Source: JAGMES01 sp023128035 (GTDB lineage Bacteria; Bacillota; Halanaerobiia; DY22613). From it: DNA of 64,000 nt. The notes beneath the pieces are model-generated. The model searched no databases. It was not told where the DNA came from and worked only from the letters and a program-made list of their open reading frames with translations. A program made the translations under genes and the position numbers. Below are positions 16,127-23,733 of the stretch, one piece after another. Location: positions 1-64,000 of the forward strand of contig DAOVRZ010000010.1 in assembly GCA_030627905.1 (NCBI GenBank). Direction: 5' to 3'. How positions within the stretch are numbered: position 1 is the first letter of the stretch; the number at the start of each line of letters is the position of its first letter.

Positions 16127-16310
16127 TTTTCCACAGATTTTCTGTATAACTTGTGGATAATGTGGATAACTTTCTAAATAAGTTGATATATCAGTACGTT
16201 CGCGGCAAAATATAAGTGGATAACTTTTGGTTATATTTGTAATTTAGTTGTGGATAGTGGGGAAAACTCCCTTTTAGCCGTACAATATCAAGTCTTTAGA
16301 TTGTGGATAA
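16127..16310. other. Cluster of DnaA-box-like 9-mers
   Basis: Within 184 bp: TTTTCCACA (16127-16135, inverted), TGTGGATAA (16152-16160 and 16161-16169, head to tail), AGTGGATAA (16215-16223), TGTGGATAG (16249-16257) and TGTGGATAA (16302-16310). Three are perfect matches to the DnaA box. It lies upstream of hpf and just past the comFC stop. No dnaA or dnaN is near, so it is more likely a DnaA-binding regulatory or titration site than the origin. Confidence 0.7.
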
Positions 16311-16331
16311 AATTTAGAAAGAATCTGTTAC

Positions 16332-17018
16332 CTAACTAATTCTACCAGATGCCAAAACATAAACTCCTATATGTCTTCCACCAGCTTCTTTTAATACCCG
16401 AGCAATCTCATCACATGTAGTACCAGTTGTAAAAATATCATCAATAATTAACCAATTTTTATCTTTTACCTTCACTTCTTTTTTCAATTGAAAGGCTCCT
16501 TCCATGTTCTTTTGCCTTTCTTCACGATTTAATTTATTCTGCGGGAGTGTCTCCTTTATTCTGGTAACCCAATCACAACAAGGAAGATTTAAATAAAAAG
16601 ATAGACCTCGCGCCAATAGTAGTGCATGATTATAGCCTCTTTCACGAAGGCGTTCTTCATGCATGGCAACAGGAATAAATCCATCCCATTTTTCCTTTGG
16701 AAAAACAATCGGATAGTGAGCAACCATTAACTCTACTAAAGGAAAAATAAGCTCACGTTTACTATAATATTTAAAACTATAAATTAAATCTTTTATATTC
16801 CCCTCATAAAAAGCTACACCCCGAACCTGATCGAAATATTGCTTTTCTGCTTTTTGGATATCTTTTAGATCAAAATCCGAAAAAAACTGAATGGAATTTA
16901 AACACTTATTACAAATTCCATATTGATTTTCCCAACCAGTTAATTCACTCTCACAATGACAACAATAATCTGGCTCAGGATAGATTTTTTTTAAGATTGG
17001 ATTTAGAATCTTAAGCAT
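16332..17018 (-). CDS. comFC: ComFC-type phosphoribosyltransferase-like competence protein
   Basis: Start at 17018 (GAGGGGG upstream, 8-nt overlap with the comFA stop). 228 residues. An N-terminal zinc-finger-like CCHCESELTG and ICNKC motif leads into a type I phosphoribosyltransferase domain with the PRPP loop WLIIDDIFTTGTT near the C-terminus. ComFC proteins work with ComFA in moving single-stranded DNA across the inner membrane during transformation. Translational coupling to comFA supports a shared complex. Confidence 0.9.
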   Translation of the reverse strand: MLKILNPILKKIYPEPDYCCHCESELTGWENQYGICNKCLNSIQFFSDFDLKDIQKAEKQYFDQVRGVAFYEGNIKDLIYSFKYYSKRELIFPLVELMVAHYPIVFPKEKWDGFIPVAMHEERLRERGYNHALLLARGLSFYLNLPCCDWVTRIKETLPQNKLNREERQKNMEGAFQLKKEVKVKDKNWLIIDDIFTTGTTCDEIARVLKEAGGRHIGVYVLASGRIS

Positions 17019-18819
17019 CCAATAGCCCCCTCTTTTTGGCTTCTTCATTCATCTCAATGATCCATTTTCTAGCCTTTTTCATTTCACCGGAGATTCTTTT
17101 TCCTAAAAACCAAACTTTTGCATCAGGATAATAAAGAGAACGACCACCACGTCCTGCCATTTGGATTAAATTTTGATGTTGAAAAATTTTTTCCTGATCA
17201 GCATATAAAACCAAAACATTGCTCTTTGGAACCGTTACACCCCTTTCCAGAATAGTCGTAGTAGCAAGAATTGGATAATCTCCTCGCAAAAAACCCTCAA
17301 CCTTTGATGAACGATTCAGATCCTGACTATGAGTATATTGCACCCAATCAGATATCTCCTTCTCATTATAATATTTATGCAAAGTCTGACCAAAAATCTC
17401 CACCATTCTTCGTGTTGGTAAAAAAATATACAACTGAGCCAGATCACGATATATCGTCTCCTCAATCCTCTCTCTCACCTCTTTAGGCATCTTTTTGAAG
17501 TCTGGGTAGGGCGGAAGTTTTAAATTCTCGAGAAAGGGAACTGGGACCCCTTTACGATGAAATCTAGCAGGTAATGTTAGCATCTCCACTTGTCCTAATC
17601 GAACCTGACCTAAAAGATCGTCTCCTGGAGTTGCACTTAAATAAACCAATTTCCCTTCTTTTTTTATACTCCGCTTTAGAAGATTTTTTAAACGTTGATC
17701 ACCTTGATATGGATATGCATCAACTTCATCAAAAATAATTAGATCAAAAGCATGATAGAAGCGAACTAATTGATGGATAGTAGCAATGGTTAATTGACTT
17801 TGGAAATATTTATTTTCTGAACCTCCATATAATCCAACAATACTCACTTTCGGGAAAGCTTTCTTCATCCGATCTACCATCTGTCTTACCACTTCGCGTC
17901 TTGTAGATGTAAATAAAATCCTTCCACCTCTCTCTAAGACATCAGCTATCAAAGCAAAAGTGATTTCCGTTTTACCTGCACCACAAACCGCCCATATCAG
18001 CCAATGACTCACCTGATCATTTTTAAGTCCACTTACCAAATAATCAGATAATTTTTTTTGATATGGAGATAGTGGAAAAGAAAACTTAAGCTCAACCTCT
18101 TGCATTTTCTGGTTTCTCAAGAGCGCTTGATCTATTCTACGAAAAAGAGGGCGACAGGTTAAACTCTCCCCCATAGATTGGCATTCAGGACAATACCAGG
18201 TTCTTTCTCCACAGATACCACATTGAGTTAAAGTAAGTTCAGTATGTCCACATCTTAAGCAAAATGATTCAAAAGGTAGATTCGCAGGAACCATTTCCAC
18301 GACATCTGCTACCAACAATGAGATTAAATTCTTTTTAACTTCTAATAAAGTCTGGTCTCTTAAACCCATTTCTTTTATTCCGCTTATTATCTCGGAAAAA
18401 TATAAATTTCTTCCCCTCAATAGAGCGCGAAGTTTAATGATTTCTGGACAATTAGAACCAATCTCTGTTGATAAATCACTAAAATTAGAAATCATAAACG
18501 GCTCTTTTTCAGGTAAAATTTTTACTCCCCATTCATTAAGCCATCTCTCTTTCTTTAACCATTTTTTGATTTTATTTCTCCATCTGCTTTTAACCAACTG
18601 AACACGCCAACTAAGCCATGGTAGTTTTTTTAACATTTTTACTAACTGATAACCAGGATATAAACCTATAGATTCTGTTAAAGGCCAAATCCACTCATAA
18701 CCGCTTTTTTTCAGTTCAGCCATCTCTATAGCTAGATCATAAGTCATATCTACACGAATCCGATAAAATCTATCTATTTTTTGTCCTGCAACATATACTT
18801 GTACACGACAACACTTCAT
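17011..18819 (-). CDS. comFA: ComFA-type DNA-uptake helicase/translocase
   Basis: Start set at ATG 18819; the frame stays open to 19053 but that part overlaps sigH and lacks a ribosome site. 602 residues, longer than Bacillus ComFA by an N-terminal region of about 170. A four-Cys zinc module (CLRCGHTELTLTQCGICG, then CPEC) precedes the ATPase core: Walker A AVCGAGKTE, DEAH-box variant IIFDEVDAYP, motif III SATPGD, and motif VI QMAGRGGR. It powers DNA import at the cytoplasmic face. It forms an operon with comFC, and sigH lies 70 nt upstream on the same strand. Confidence 0.92.
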   Translation of the reverse strand: MKCCRVQVYVAGQKIDRFYRIRVDMTYDLAIEMAELKKSGYEWIWPLTESIGLYPGYQLVKMLKKLPWLSWRVQLVKSRWRNKIKKWLKKERWLNEWGVKILPEKEPFMISNFSDLSTEIGSNCPEIIKLRALLRGRNLYFSEIISGIKEMGLRDQTLLEVKKNLISLLVADVVEMVPANLPFESFCLRCGHTELTLTQCGICGERTWYCPECQSMGESLTCRPLFRRIDQALLRNQKMQEVELKFSFPLSPYQKKLSDYLVSGLKNDQVSHWLIWAVCGAGKTEITFALIADVLERGGRILFTSTRREVVRQMVDRMKKAFPKVSIVGLYGGSENKYFQSQLTIATIHQLVRFYHAFDLIIFDEVDAYPYQGDQRLKNLLKRSIKKEGKLVYLSATPGDDLLGQVRLGQVEMLTLPARFHRKGVPVPFLENLKLPPYPDFKKMPKEVRERIEETIYRDLAQLYIFLPTRRMVEIFGQTLHKYYNEKEISDWVQYTHSQDLNRSSKVEGFLRGDYPILATTTILERGVTVPKSNVLVLYADQEKIFQHQNLIQMAGRGGRSLYYPDAKVWFLGKRISGEMKKARKWIIEMNEEAKKRGLLDA

Positions 18820-18889
18820 TACTTTACCACCTTTTCCCCAAAAATGAATAACTGCTTCCAGCGTTAGCCAGAAACAGCTTTTAGGGTTA

Positions 18890-19555
18890 CTAATAGTTAG
18901 CAACTTGATTTCCAAATTTATTTCTAATCTGATCAATCTTCCGACGTGATCTTTGCAGAGCATTGTCCACAGTTTTGACATTACTCTCCAACTCTTCGGA
19001 GATCTCCTTATATGATTTCGACTCCAAATAACTAGTAAAAACCTGCCACTCAAGAGGTGTAAGTACTTTTTTAAGTTCTTGAGTCACTTCAGTAATAAAC
19101 TCTCGATTAATCAAATCACGTTCAGGATCCATATTTTCATCTGGCAATACGTCAAGTAAAGTTCTACCCATGCCGCCATCGTCTCTAGCATATTTCAACT
19201 TCCGATCAATAGAAGTCGAAGTATTAAGTGGTAGATGTTTTTGACGATTTGCCATTTTTATTGCTGATATCAATTGACGATTCACACATAAATGTGCAAA
19301 ACCACGAAACGAAGCTTCTCTGGAAATTTTATAATCGCGAATAGCTTTATACAGTCCAACTAATCCTTCCTGAATCACATCATCGCGATCTAATCCTTTA
19401 ATATAAAACAATCTGGACTTTGAATAGACAATATCCATATTTGTTTTAATTAAATACTCCTCGGCTTCACGCTCACCTTCCTGCGCAAGTAAAATCAATT
19501 CATCTTCAGATATTTCCTCACACCAGCTAAGCTGATTACTTTTGGATTTGTCCAT
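18890..19555 (-). CDS. sigH: RNA polymerase sigma-H (Spo0H type)
   Basis: 221 residues. Region 2 contains DDVIQEGLVGLYKAIRDY and SFRGFAHLCVNRQLISAIK, the SigH signature; region 4 is KSYKEISEELESNVKTVDNA followed by LQRSRRKIDQI. In Firmicutes SigH directs stationary-phase, sporulation and competence genes. Here comFA and comFC follow on the same strand, an arrangement that would couple SigH level to DNA-uptake genes. sigH is not beside its usual ribosomal-protein neighbours. AGGTGGGGG lies 4 nt before the ATG. Confidence 0.92.
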   Translation of the reverse strand: MDKSKSNQLSWCEEISEDELILLAQEGEREAEEYLIKTNMDIVYSKSRLFYIKGLDRDDVIQEGLVGLYKAIRDYKISREASFRGFAHLCVNRQLISAIKMANRQKHLPLNTSTSIDRKLKYARDDGGMGRTLLDVLPDENMDPERDLINREFITEVTQELKKVLTPLEWQVFTSYLESKSYKEISEELESNVKTVDNALQRSRRKIDQIRNKFGNQVANY

Positions 19556-19682
19556 TGAACCCCCACCTCTGTTCCAATTTTTGCCCCCTCAGACTAAAAT
19601 TGGCCTAACCCTCTACTACTACACCTCTAATGAATTGCCACTACCACCACCTTCGAATACTTTTTATATATTTAAAACTTTT

Positions 19683-19801
19683 AGTGAACTCGTCCAGCTA
19701 AAGCTGAACATCGGGGCTTCAGTAGGGGATTCTACCCCCACTGAAGATTAAAAACAATTCCCCCCACTTATAGAAGTGGGGGTCTTAACTCAAAAGATAA
19801 A
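19683..19801 (+). mobile_element. Orphan IS200/IS605-type right end (copy 2), TnpB-RNA-like
   Basis: Second copy of the element at 11536-11653, in the opposite orientation and about 8 kb away. The two differ only by one substitution and one indel in the last stem, here a perfect CCCCCACTT / AAGTGGGGG. The three-stem layout and the terminal TCAA are conserved. There is no left end or transposase. It sits upstream of sigH, antisense to it, and abuts a 124-bp inverted repeat. Confidence 0.6.
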
Positions 19802-19924
19802 TGATTCGTCCACAAAAAGTATTTTAGTCACACTCCCATACTATATAAAGAACTGAAACCGCCTAATTCAGTCCTTTATATAGTACGGGAGCTCTTGTGT
19901 GACTATTTTTTGTGGGCTAATCAT
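19801..19924. repeat. 124-bp imperfect inverted repeat (MITE-like)
   Basis: The left half (ATGATTCGTCCACAAAAA, then TAGTCACAC and ACTATATAAA with ACTGAA) is mirrored by the right half (TTCAGT, TTTATATAGT, GTGTGACTA, TTTTTTGTGG and ATCAT) around GCCTAA. Termini match ATGATT-N-G-Y-CCAC. It could be a small non-autonomous element or a very long RNA hairpin. The rest of the gap to 20148 holds the promoter listed next and AT-rich sequence. Confidence 0.6.
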
Positions 19925-20042
19925 AATTAATAATCTACTCACAACTTTGTAATGTATTTTTTATATATTGACAGTTTTCGACTTATAATAACAAAATTTA
20001 ATTAGAAATCATTTAATTTTCGAAACATTGCAACACTTTTAT

Positions 20043-20071
20043 AGTATACACTTTTTGCTATAATTTGTCAA
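20043..20071 (-). promoter_or_regulatory. Strong leftward promoter upstream of the inverted repeat and sigH
   Basis: On the minus strand a perfect TTGACA (20071-20066) and TATACT (20048-20043) are 17 nt apart. The nearest gene downstream is sigH, about 490 nt away across the inverted repeat and the transposon-end element. The site may drive sigH with a long leader or a separate structured RNA. Confidence 0.6.
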
Positions 20072-20148
20072 GGCATACGATGGCAATATATCTTACAATA
20101 AATATAATTAAAGCCGAGTAATAATCATTCCCAACTTACTTTATAACT

Positions 20149-20595
20149 TTAGCTTTCTTCTTTCCTCATAATCTTAAGTAAAAGAGTTAAATCAGTAAGT
20201 AATTCATTCTGTTGGCTACTATTAAGCATTCCCAGATCCCGTTCTAACTTCTTTCGTCGTTTTTCCAAAATCTCTTCTACTGTTCTTCGTCCTTTTTCCT
20301 TTAATTTTACCCTAACCACTCTCCGATCGGCTTTATCTCGATATCTTTCAACTAAATCAACCTTCTCTAGTCTATCAACCAATCCAGAAACAGTACTATT
20401 TGCCAAAAACAACACATCACTAATTTCTCCAATAGTCATATCTTCATCACGATAAATCGTTATCAGCGCAGAAAACTGAGGTGGAGTAATCGTAGCATCT
20501 TTCATACTATCACGGAGGAGTTTATTCATAATTCTTGCAATTTGAGTCATAAGATATTCAAACTCCAATGGAGTAAGCTTTAGGTCTTCACTCAT
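20149..20595 (-). CDS. MarR-family transcriptional regulator
   Basis: 148 residues from the ATG at 20595 (AAGGGGT 7 nt upstream); the open frame continues upstream without support. Winged HTH of the MarR type: TPPQFSALITIYRDEDMTIG, then LANSTVSGLVDRLEKVDLVE and the wing RYRDKADRRVVRVKLKEKG, with dimerisation helices at both ends. Usually a repressor released by small aromatic ligands or oxidants. It has no adjacent efflux or redox gene that would reveal its target; a small membrane-protein gene lies just upstream on the same strand. Confidence 0.88.
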   Translation of the reverse strand: MSEDLKLTPLEFEYLMTQIARIMNKLLRDSMKDATITPPQFSALITIYRDEDMTIGEISDVLFLANSTVSGLVDRLEKVDLVERYRDKADRRVVRVKLKEKGRRTVEEILEKRRKKLERDLGMLNSSQQNELLTDLTLLLKIMRKEES

Positions 20596-20645
20596 TTTTT
20601 TACCCCTTCCCTTATCATTTTTCATATCCAGAAATAACTTAGATG

Positions 20646-20837
20646 TCAAAACCAATTTGCTGGATTTAACAAATTTAAAAATTTTTCCAAGCATAAACTA
20701 ACATCTCCTCCAATAGCAGAGATGATTAATAACGCAATCAAAAGATGCAACAACCAAAACATATTATACTCAATAATATTAAATTCAACAAATTCCTTAT
20801 CTTCTTTTTGTAATTCTTTTTTTGATCTTACCGCCAA
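20646..20837 (-). CDS. Small membrane protein, unknown function
   Basis: 63 residues from TTG (20837), supported by AAAGGGGG 9 nt upstream. A charged N-terminus (SKKELQKEDKE) is followed by one hydrophobic segment (MFWLLHLLIALLIISAIGG) and an amphipathic tail. It precedes the MarR gene by 50 nt on the same strand. No family recognised. The start codon choice and small size keep confidence moderate. Confidence 0.45.
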   Translation of the reverse strand: MAVRSKKELQKEDKEFVEFNIIEYNMFWLLHLLIALLIISAIGGDVSLCLEKFLNLLNPANWF

Positions 20838-20871
20838 ATAGTGATACCCCCTTTATTTAACGACATATAGC

Positions 20872-20905
20872 AAAAAAAGGTGTATGTAATTCATCAACAT
20901 ACACC
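20872..20905 (-). terminator. Terminator after the exported-protein gene at 20929
   Basis: GGTGTATGT and ACATACACC pair around a 9-nt loop, followed by seven T on the minus strand. Confidence 0.85.
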
Positions 20906-20928
20906 TCACTTATTTGATTAAATACTAT

Positions 20929-21468
20929 CTAAAGATCTGTCTGAATACCAAACATAATTCCACTAGGGCCACTACCTAAATAGTTTTGCCAACCAGCTTG
21001 AAAATAGGTTCTAGATGTCAATTGATAATTAATACCAGCAAAATAACCTAAATCTCCTTCATCCATCGAATAATCTATGCCACTATTTATCTTAATATAA
21101 TTATTATGAACTTTGGTAAAAAGAACCCCAATAGTCTTTTCAACAGAAGTTACACTGTTAAAATCACTATGAATTCCCAAACGCCCAGATACATCTAATA
21201 ACTTATTTTCATGAAGTTTAAATTTAAGAAACAAATCTAAATAACTGTTTTCTTTAGAATATACAAATCCTCCCTCAGCAGACAAAGTCATAGTTAATCC
21301 CCATTCTCCTGCTATCGAAAGAGACTTAATTCCATCTAAAACTTGAACATTATAGCAAACAATTTGGCGTCCTGGGATAATCTCTCCATTACTGAGGGCC
21401 TTAGTATCTTCTGACACAAAGATTACCATTAATAATAAAACAATTACCCAGAGTACTGGTTTTTTCAT
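20929..21468 (-). CDS. Exported beta-rich protein, outer-membrane barrel candidate
   Basis: 179 residues. Signal peptide 1-24 (KKPVLWVIVLLLMVIFVSED, cleavage after KALS or nearby). The mature part is alternating hydrophobic/polar strands with Gly and Tyr (YIKINSGIDYSM, GYFAGINYQLT, YFQAGWQNYL) and ends in a strand GIMFGIQTDL, like the closing strand of an outer-membrane barrel. The ending lacks a strict terminal Phe. It is downstream of a Nif3-like gene by 12 nt. Function unknown; the barrel reading is inference and fits the diderm envelope implied by flgH/flgI. Confidence 0.6.
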   Translation of the reverse strand: MKKPVLWVIVLLLMVIFVSEDTKALSNGEIIPGRQIVCYNVQVLDGIKSLSIAGEWGLTMTLSAEGGFVYSKENSYLDLFLKFKLHENKLLDVSGRLGIHSDFNSVTSVEKTIGVLFTKVHNNYIKINSGIDYSMDEGDLGYFAGINYQLTSRTYFQAGWQNYLGSGPSGIMFGIQTDL

Positions 21469-21480
21469 TTCTTATTCCTC

Positions 21481-22320
21481 CTAAAACTTTTTAATAGTTG
21501 GATCAACAACCCCACTACATCTGATTACCTCGATTCCTTCCTCTTCCCATTTAGCAATCAATTTGTTAATTCCTACAGAATCACTTGCCATATGGCCAGC
21601 AACAATAATATTACCTATATTTTGTTCTCTAATAGCGTCCAGTACATCTTCTGGCATATGCATAACTATTAAAGTTCCAATTCCTGCTTCAAAATATGCT
21701 TTAGCTACATCTGCACCGCCACCAGTTCCACCAGCCATAGTTACAAAAACCTTACCTGCATAGTCTTTTTTGCCACCGATGCGAATCTTTGGTTGAGCTT
21801 TAGTATTCTGATATTCTGGAAATTCCATTAGAGCATCTACTACATCCTGTAAAGTTGCCTCTGGCTTATCATTTAATTTTGCATCTAAATGATCCTGTAC
21901 AGTATTTTCGGCTAAAATATCACAAGGGGTATGAATACCCATATATGGCATATTCAACAGCTTTGCAGATGTTGCTACACGATCATAGTTAGCTGGATGT
22001 AAAGCACGCTCAATTTTATCTATTTTCTTCTTGATAGCTTTCTGTGCTTTATTAATAGGTACCCCAGCTTTAACCATCCGTTGAATCTGGTTAGACATCA
22101 CCTTAAATAAGCCCTGCTGTGGATCTCCCGTTTTAGGATGATGTGTAACAACACAATCAACATTTAATTGTTGAGCCATCAAAATCTCAGCAGTCTCCAT
22201 GTCAACACCAAATAAAACCTTTTTAATATCTTCGCCTTCAACAACTATACCAGAATCTTCAGGAATATTATCAAGACCTGCTAATTCTACCGCAATTTCC
22301 ATCAATCTTTCAGTATTCAT
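21481..22320 (-). CDS. Nif3/DUF34-family metal-binding protein
   Basis: 279 residues. The paired His motif DCVVTHHP and the C-terminal AGHMASDSVGINKL are the metal ligands of the Nif3 family, which forms hexameric rings with dinuclear metal centres. The central DYAGKVFVTMAGGTGGGADV stretch is a Gly-rich loop. The family's cellular role is debated; GTP cyclohydrolase-like and metal-insertion roles have been proposed. It sits between two exported beta-rich protein genes on the same strand, which does not clarify its job. Confidence 0.8.
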   Translation of the reverse strand: MNTERLMEIAVELAGLDNIPEDSGIVVEGEDIKKVLFGVDMETAEILMAQQLNVDCVVTHHPKTGDPQQGLFKVMSNQIQRMVKAGVPINKAQKAIKKKIDKIERALHPANYDRVATSAKLLNMPYMGIHTPCDILAENTVQDHLDAKLNDKPEATLQDVVDALMEFPEYQNTKAQPKIRIGGKKDYAGKVFVTMAGGTGGGADVAKAYFEAGIGTLIVMHMPEDVLDAIREQNIGNIIVAGHMASDSVGINKLIAKWEEEGIEVIRCSGVVDPTIKKF

Positions 22321-22402
22321 GAATAGCCCCCCACTAAATAATAATTTTTTTTTTATATGGTATTCCTTTTTTACTTATTCGCGCTTTTTTCTCCTTTTCC
22401 TG

Positions 22403-23062
22403 CTATAACTGATACTCAAAACCTATGGATAAAGAATGTCTCATTTTATTTTTCAAAGATTCCTGATCGTTATAGTTTTGAGTGGAAAGCTTGTATTGAC
22501 TATAAAGAGAAAATCCATCCGATATATCCCTTTCCCACTCAATAAAGAAATTAGAAAGCAGATTATTTTTAGTTTTCTGTTGATAATTTTCTTGCTGTAA
22601 ACTCAATCTACAAAGAATATCATCCTTTTCCCAGGGTTTTAAAAAGAGTTCAAAACTTGTGCTGATTTCAATATAACTTTTCTCCCCTGCCAGAGGGTAT
22701 TTCTTTTCACGTAACCCTACTTCGGTTTTGAAACGCAAAGGCTTTGAAAATTGATAAGTATAATTCCCCATCAAATCAATGGTACTACTATTATACTGAT
22801 TGTAATCTACAAAGTCATTATCTGCATATCGAATCTTAAAATAATAATAACTTTTGGACGTGAGCTTTTGCTTGAATTTCAACCAACCTTCTCGAAAGTA
22901 ATAATCCTTACCAATCCCTTCATCCTCGGATAAATACAACCGCTGGCCCTGCTCAAATTTTCCAGTTATTAAGGGACGATAATCTTTTGCATCAATTTGC
23001 GGTGCTAAGGTCATCAGACTAACAATTACCCACACAATCATCGATAAACAAAATTTTCTCAT
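22403..23062 (-). CDS. Exported beta-barrel-like protein
   Basis: 219 residues. Signal peptide 1-25 (VWVIVSLMTLAPQIDA). The mature part is amphipathic strands rich in Tyr, Phe, Lys and Asp (YYYFKIRYADNDFVDYNQY, TYQFSKPLRFKTEVGLREK, SLYSQYKLSTQNY), ending in HSLSIGFEYQL. Strand pairs with polar turns and about 12 predictable strands suggest an outer-membrane barrel. The nearest family cannot be named. Its presence supports a two-membrane cell. Confidence 0.62.
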   Translation of the reverse strand: MRKFCLSMIVWVIVSLMTLAPQIDAKDYRPLITGKFEQGQRLYLSEDEGIGKDYYFREGWLKFKQKLTSKSYYYFKIRYADNDFVDYNQYNSSTIDLMGNYTYQFSKPLRFKTEVGLREKKYPLAGEKSYIEISTSFELFLKPWEKDDILCRLSLQQENYQQKTKNNLLSNFFIEWERDISDGFSLYSQYKLSTQNYNDQESLKNKMRHSLSIGFEYQL

Positions 23063-23101
23063 TTGTACCCTCCTTTTTCTTGATTTGTAATTTACCTATA
23101 T

Positions 23102-23136
23102 ACAGAAAAACCATAAGTGATCTTAAACCACTTACG
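23102..23136 (-). terminator. Terminator after the 109-residue gene
   Basis: CATAAGTG and CACTTACG (23112-23119, 23129-23136) form the stem; TTTTT follows on the minus strand. Confidence 0.65.
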
Positions 23137-23165
23137 GCTATTAGCTAACAATCAAAAAATTGTTG

Positions 23166-23495
23166 TTAAAAACCTCTATGAAATTTTCCATTCCCAGAAG
23201 CAAGACGTTTAAAAGCAATTGTATCTCCAAGATGTCCATTTTCAACCTTATAGACAAAATCATTTAAAAAATCATCAAAACACTTCAGTGTATGGACACA
23301 GGGATCTTGAATCGACTCTTCATTTACATTTGCTTTATCTTCAATCAACTCATAGTGCAAAAGATACTGCTTCATAACTACTAATTCTAAACCATCAGTA
23401 AATATAAATGTGATTTTTTTTCTATTTTGTTTAACTGAAGAGACATTTTCAAGTTTTTCTTTACCACCTCGAGAAAAATAAAGCACATAATTCAT
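23166..23495 (-). CDS. Protein of unknown function beside an XRE regulator
   Basis: 109 residues from the ATG at 23495 (AAGGGGTG 6 nt upstream; the longer frame to 23537 lacks support). Mixed alpha/beta: NYVLYFSRGGKEKLENVSSV, KITFIFTDGLELVVMKQYLL, two Cys (PCVHTLKC), then a basic tail. No family recognised. It is divergent from the XRE gene at 23734 and shares with it a perfect operator-like palindrome, so it is probably controlled by that regulator. Confidence 0.6.
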   Translation of the reverse strand: MNYVLYFSRGGKEKLENVSSVKQNRKKITFIFTDGLELVVMKQYLLHYELIEDKANVNEESIQDPCVHTLKCFDDFLNDFVYKVENGHLGDTIAFKRLASGNGKFHRGF

Positions 23496-23609
23496 CTGAT
23501 TCACCCCTTTATTTTTACAATCGTAAACATATTGCAAATTCCGACTAACTATATGTCCAAATCATATCTAATTTGTTCACAACTTTAAAGTTTTTTACTT
23601 ATTTTTCAT

Positions 23610-23639
23610 ACACATTGTACTATAGTCTGTACAATGTGT
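23610..23639. promoter_or_regulatory. Perfect 11-bp palindrome, XRE operator candidate
   Basis: ACACATTGTAC (23610-23620) and GTACAATGTGT (23629-23639) are exact inverted repeats around 8 nt. They lie between divergent genes and about 45 nt before the -35 of the XRE gene. Confidence 0.7.
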
Positions 23640-23680
23640 CAAGCAATTGCGCATAAAAAAATATTTTTTTCAAGCAACTG

Positions 23681-23709
23681 TTGACAAGTTAAAACATTTA
23701 GGTTATAAT
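23681..23709 (+). promoter_or_regulatory. Consensus promoter of the XRE gene
   Basis: TTGACA (23681-23686) and TATAAT (23704-23709), 17-nt spacer, both perfect. It lies inside the longer open frame, which shows that translation must start at 23734. Confidence 0.85.
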
Positions 23710-23733
23710 TTGATTGCGGGGAGGAAAAAGCTT

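Noticed and set aside
16111..16310. DnaA-box cluster as the chromosomal origin
   Set aside because: No dnaA, dnaN, rpmH or recF is in the window and no clear AT-rich unwinding region with phased repeats was seen beside it, so only a DnaA-binding cluster is claimed.
18820..19053. N-terminal extension of comFA over sigH
   Set aside because: It overlaps the conserved 3' end of sigH in another frame and has no ribosome site; the ATG at 18819 is better.
11536..19801. The repeated 118-bp element as CRISPR repeats
   Set aside because: Only two copies, 8 kb apart, inverted, far too long and with no spacers.
23647..23733. N-terminal extension of the XRE protein
   Set aside because: It contains the consensus promoter of the gene, so it cannot be translated from that transcript.
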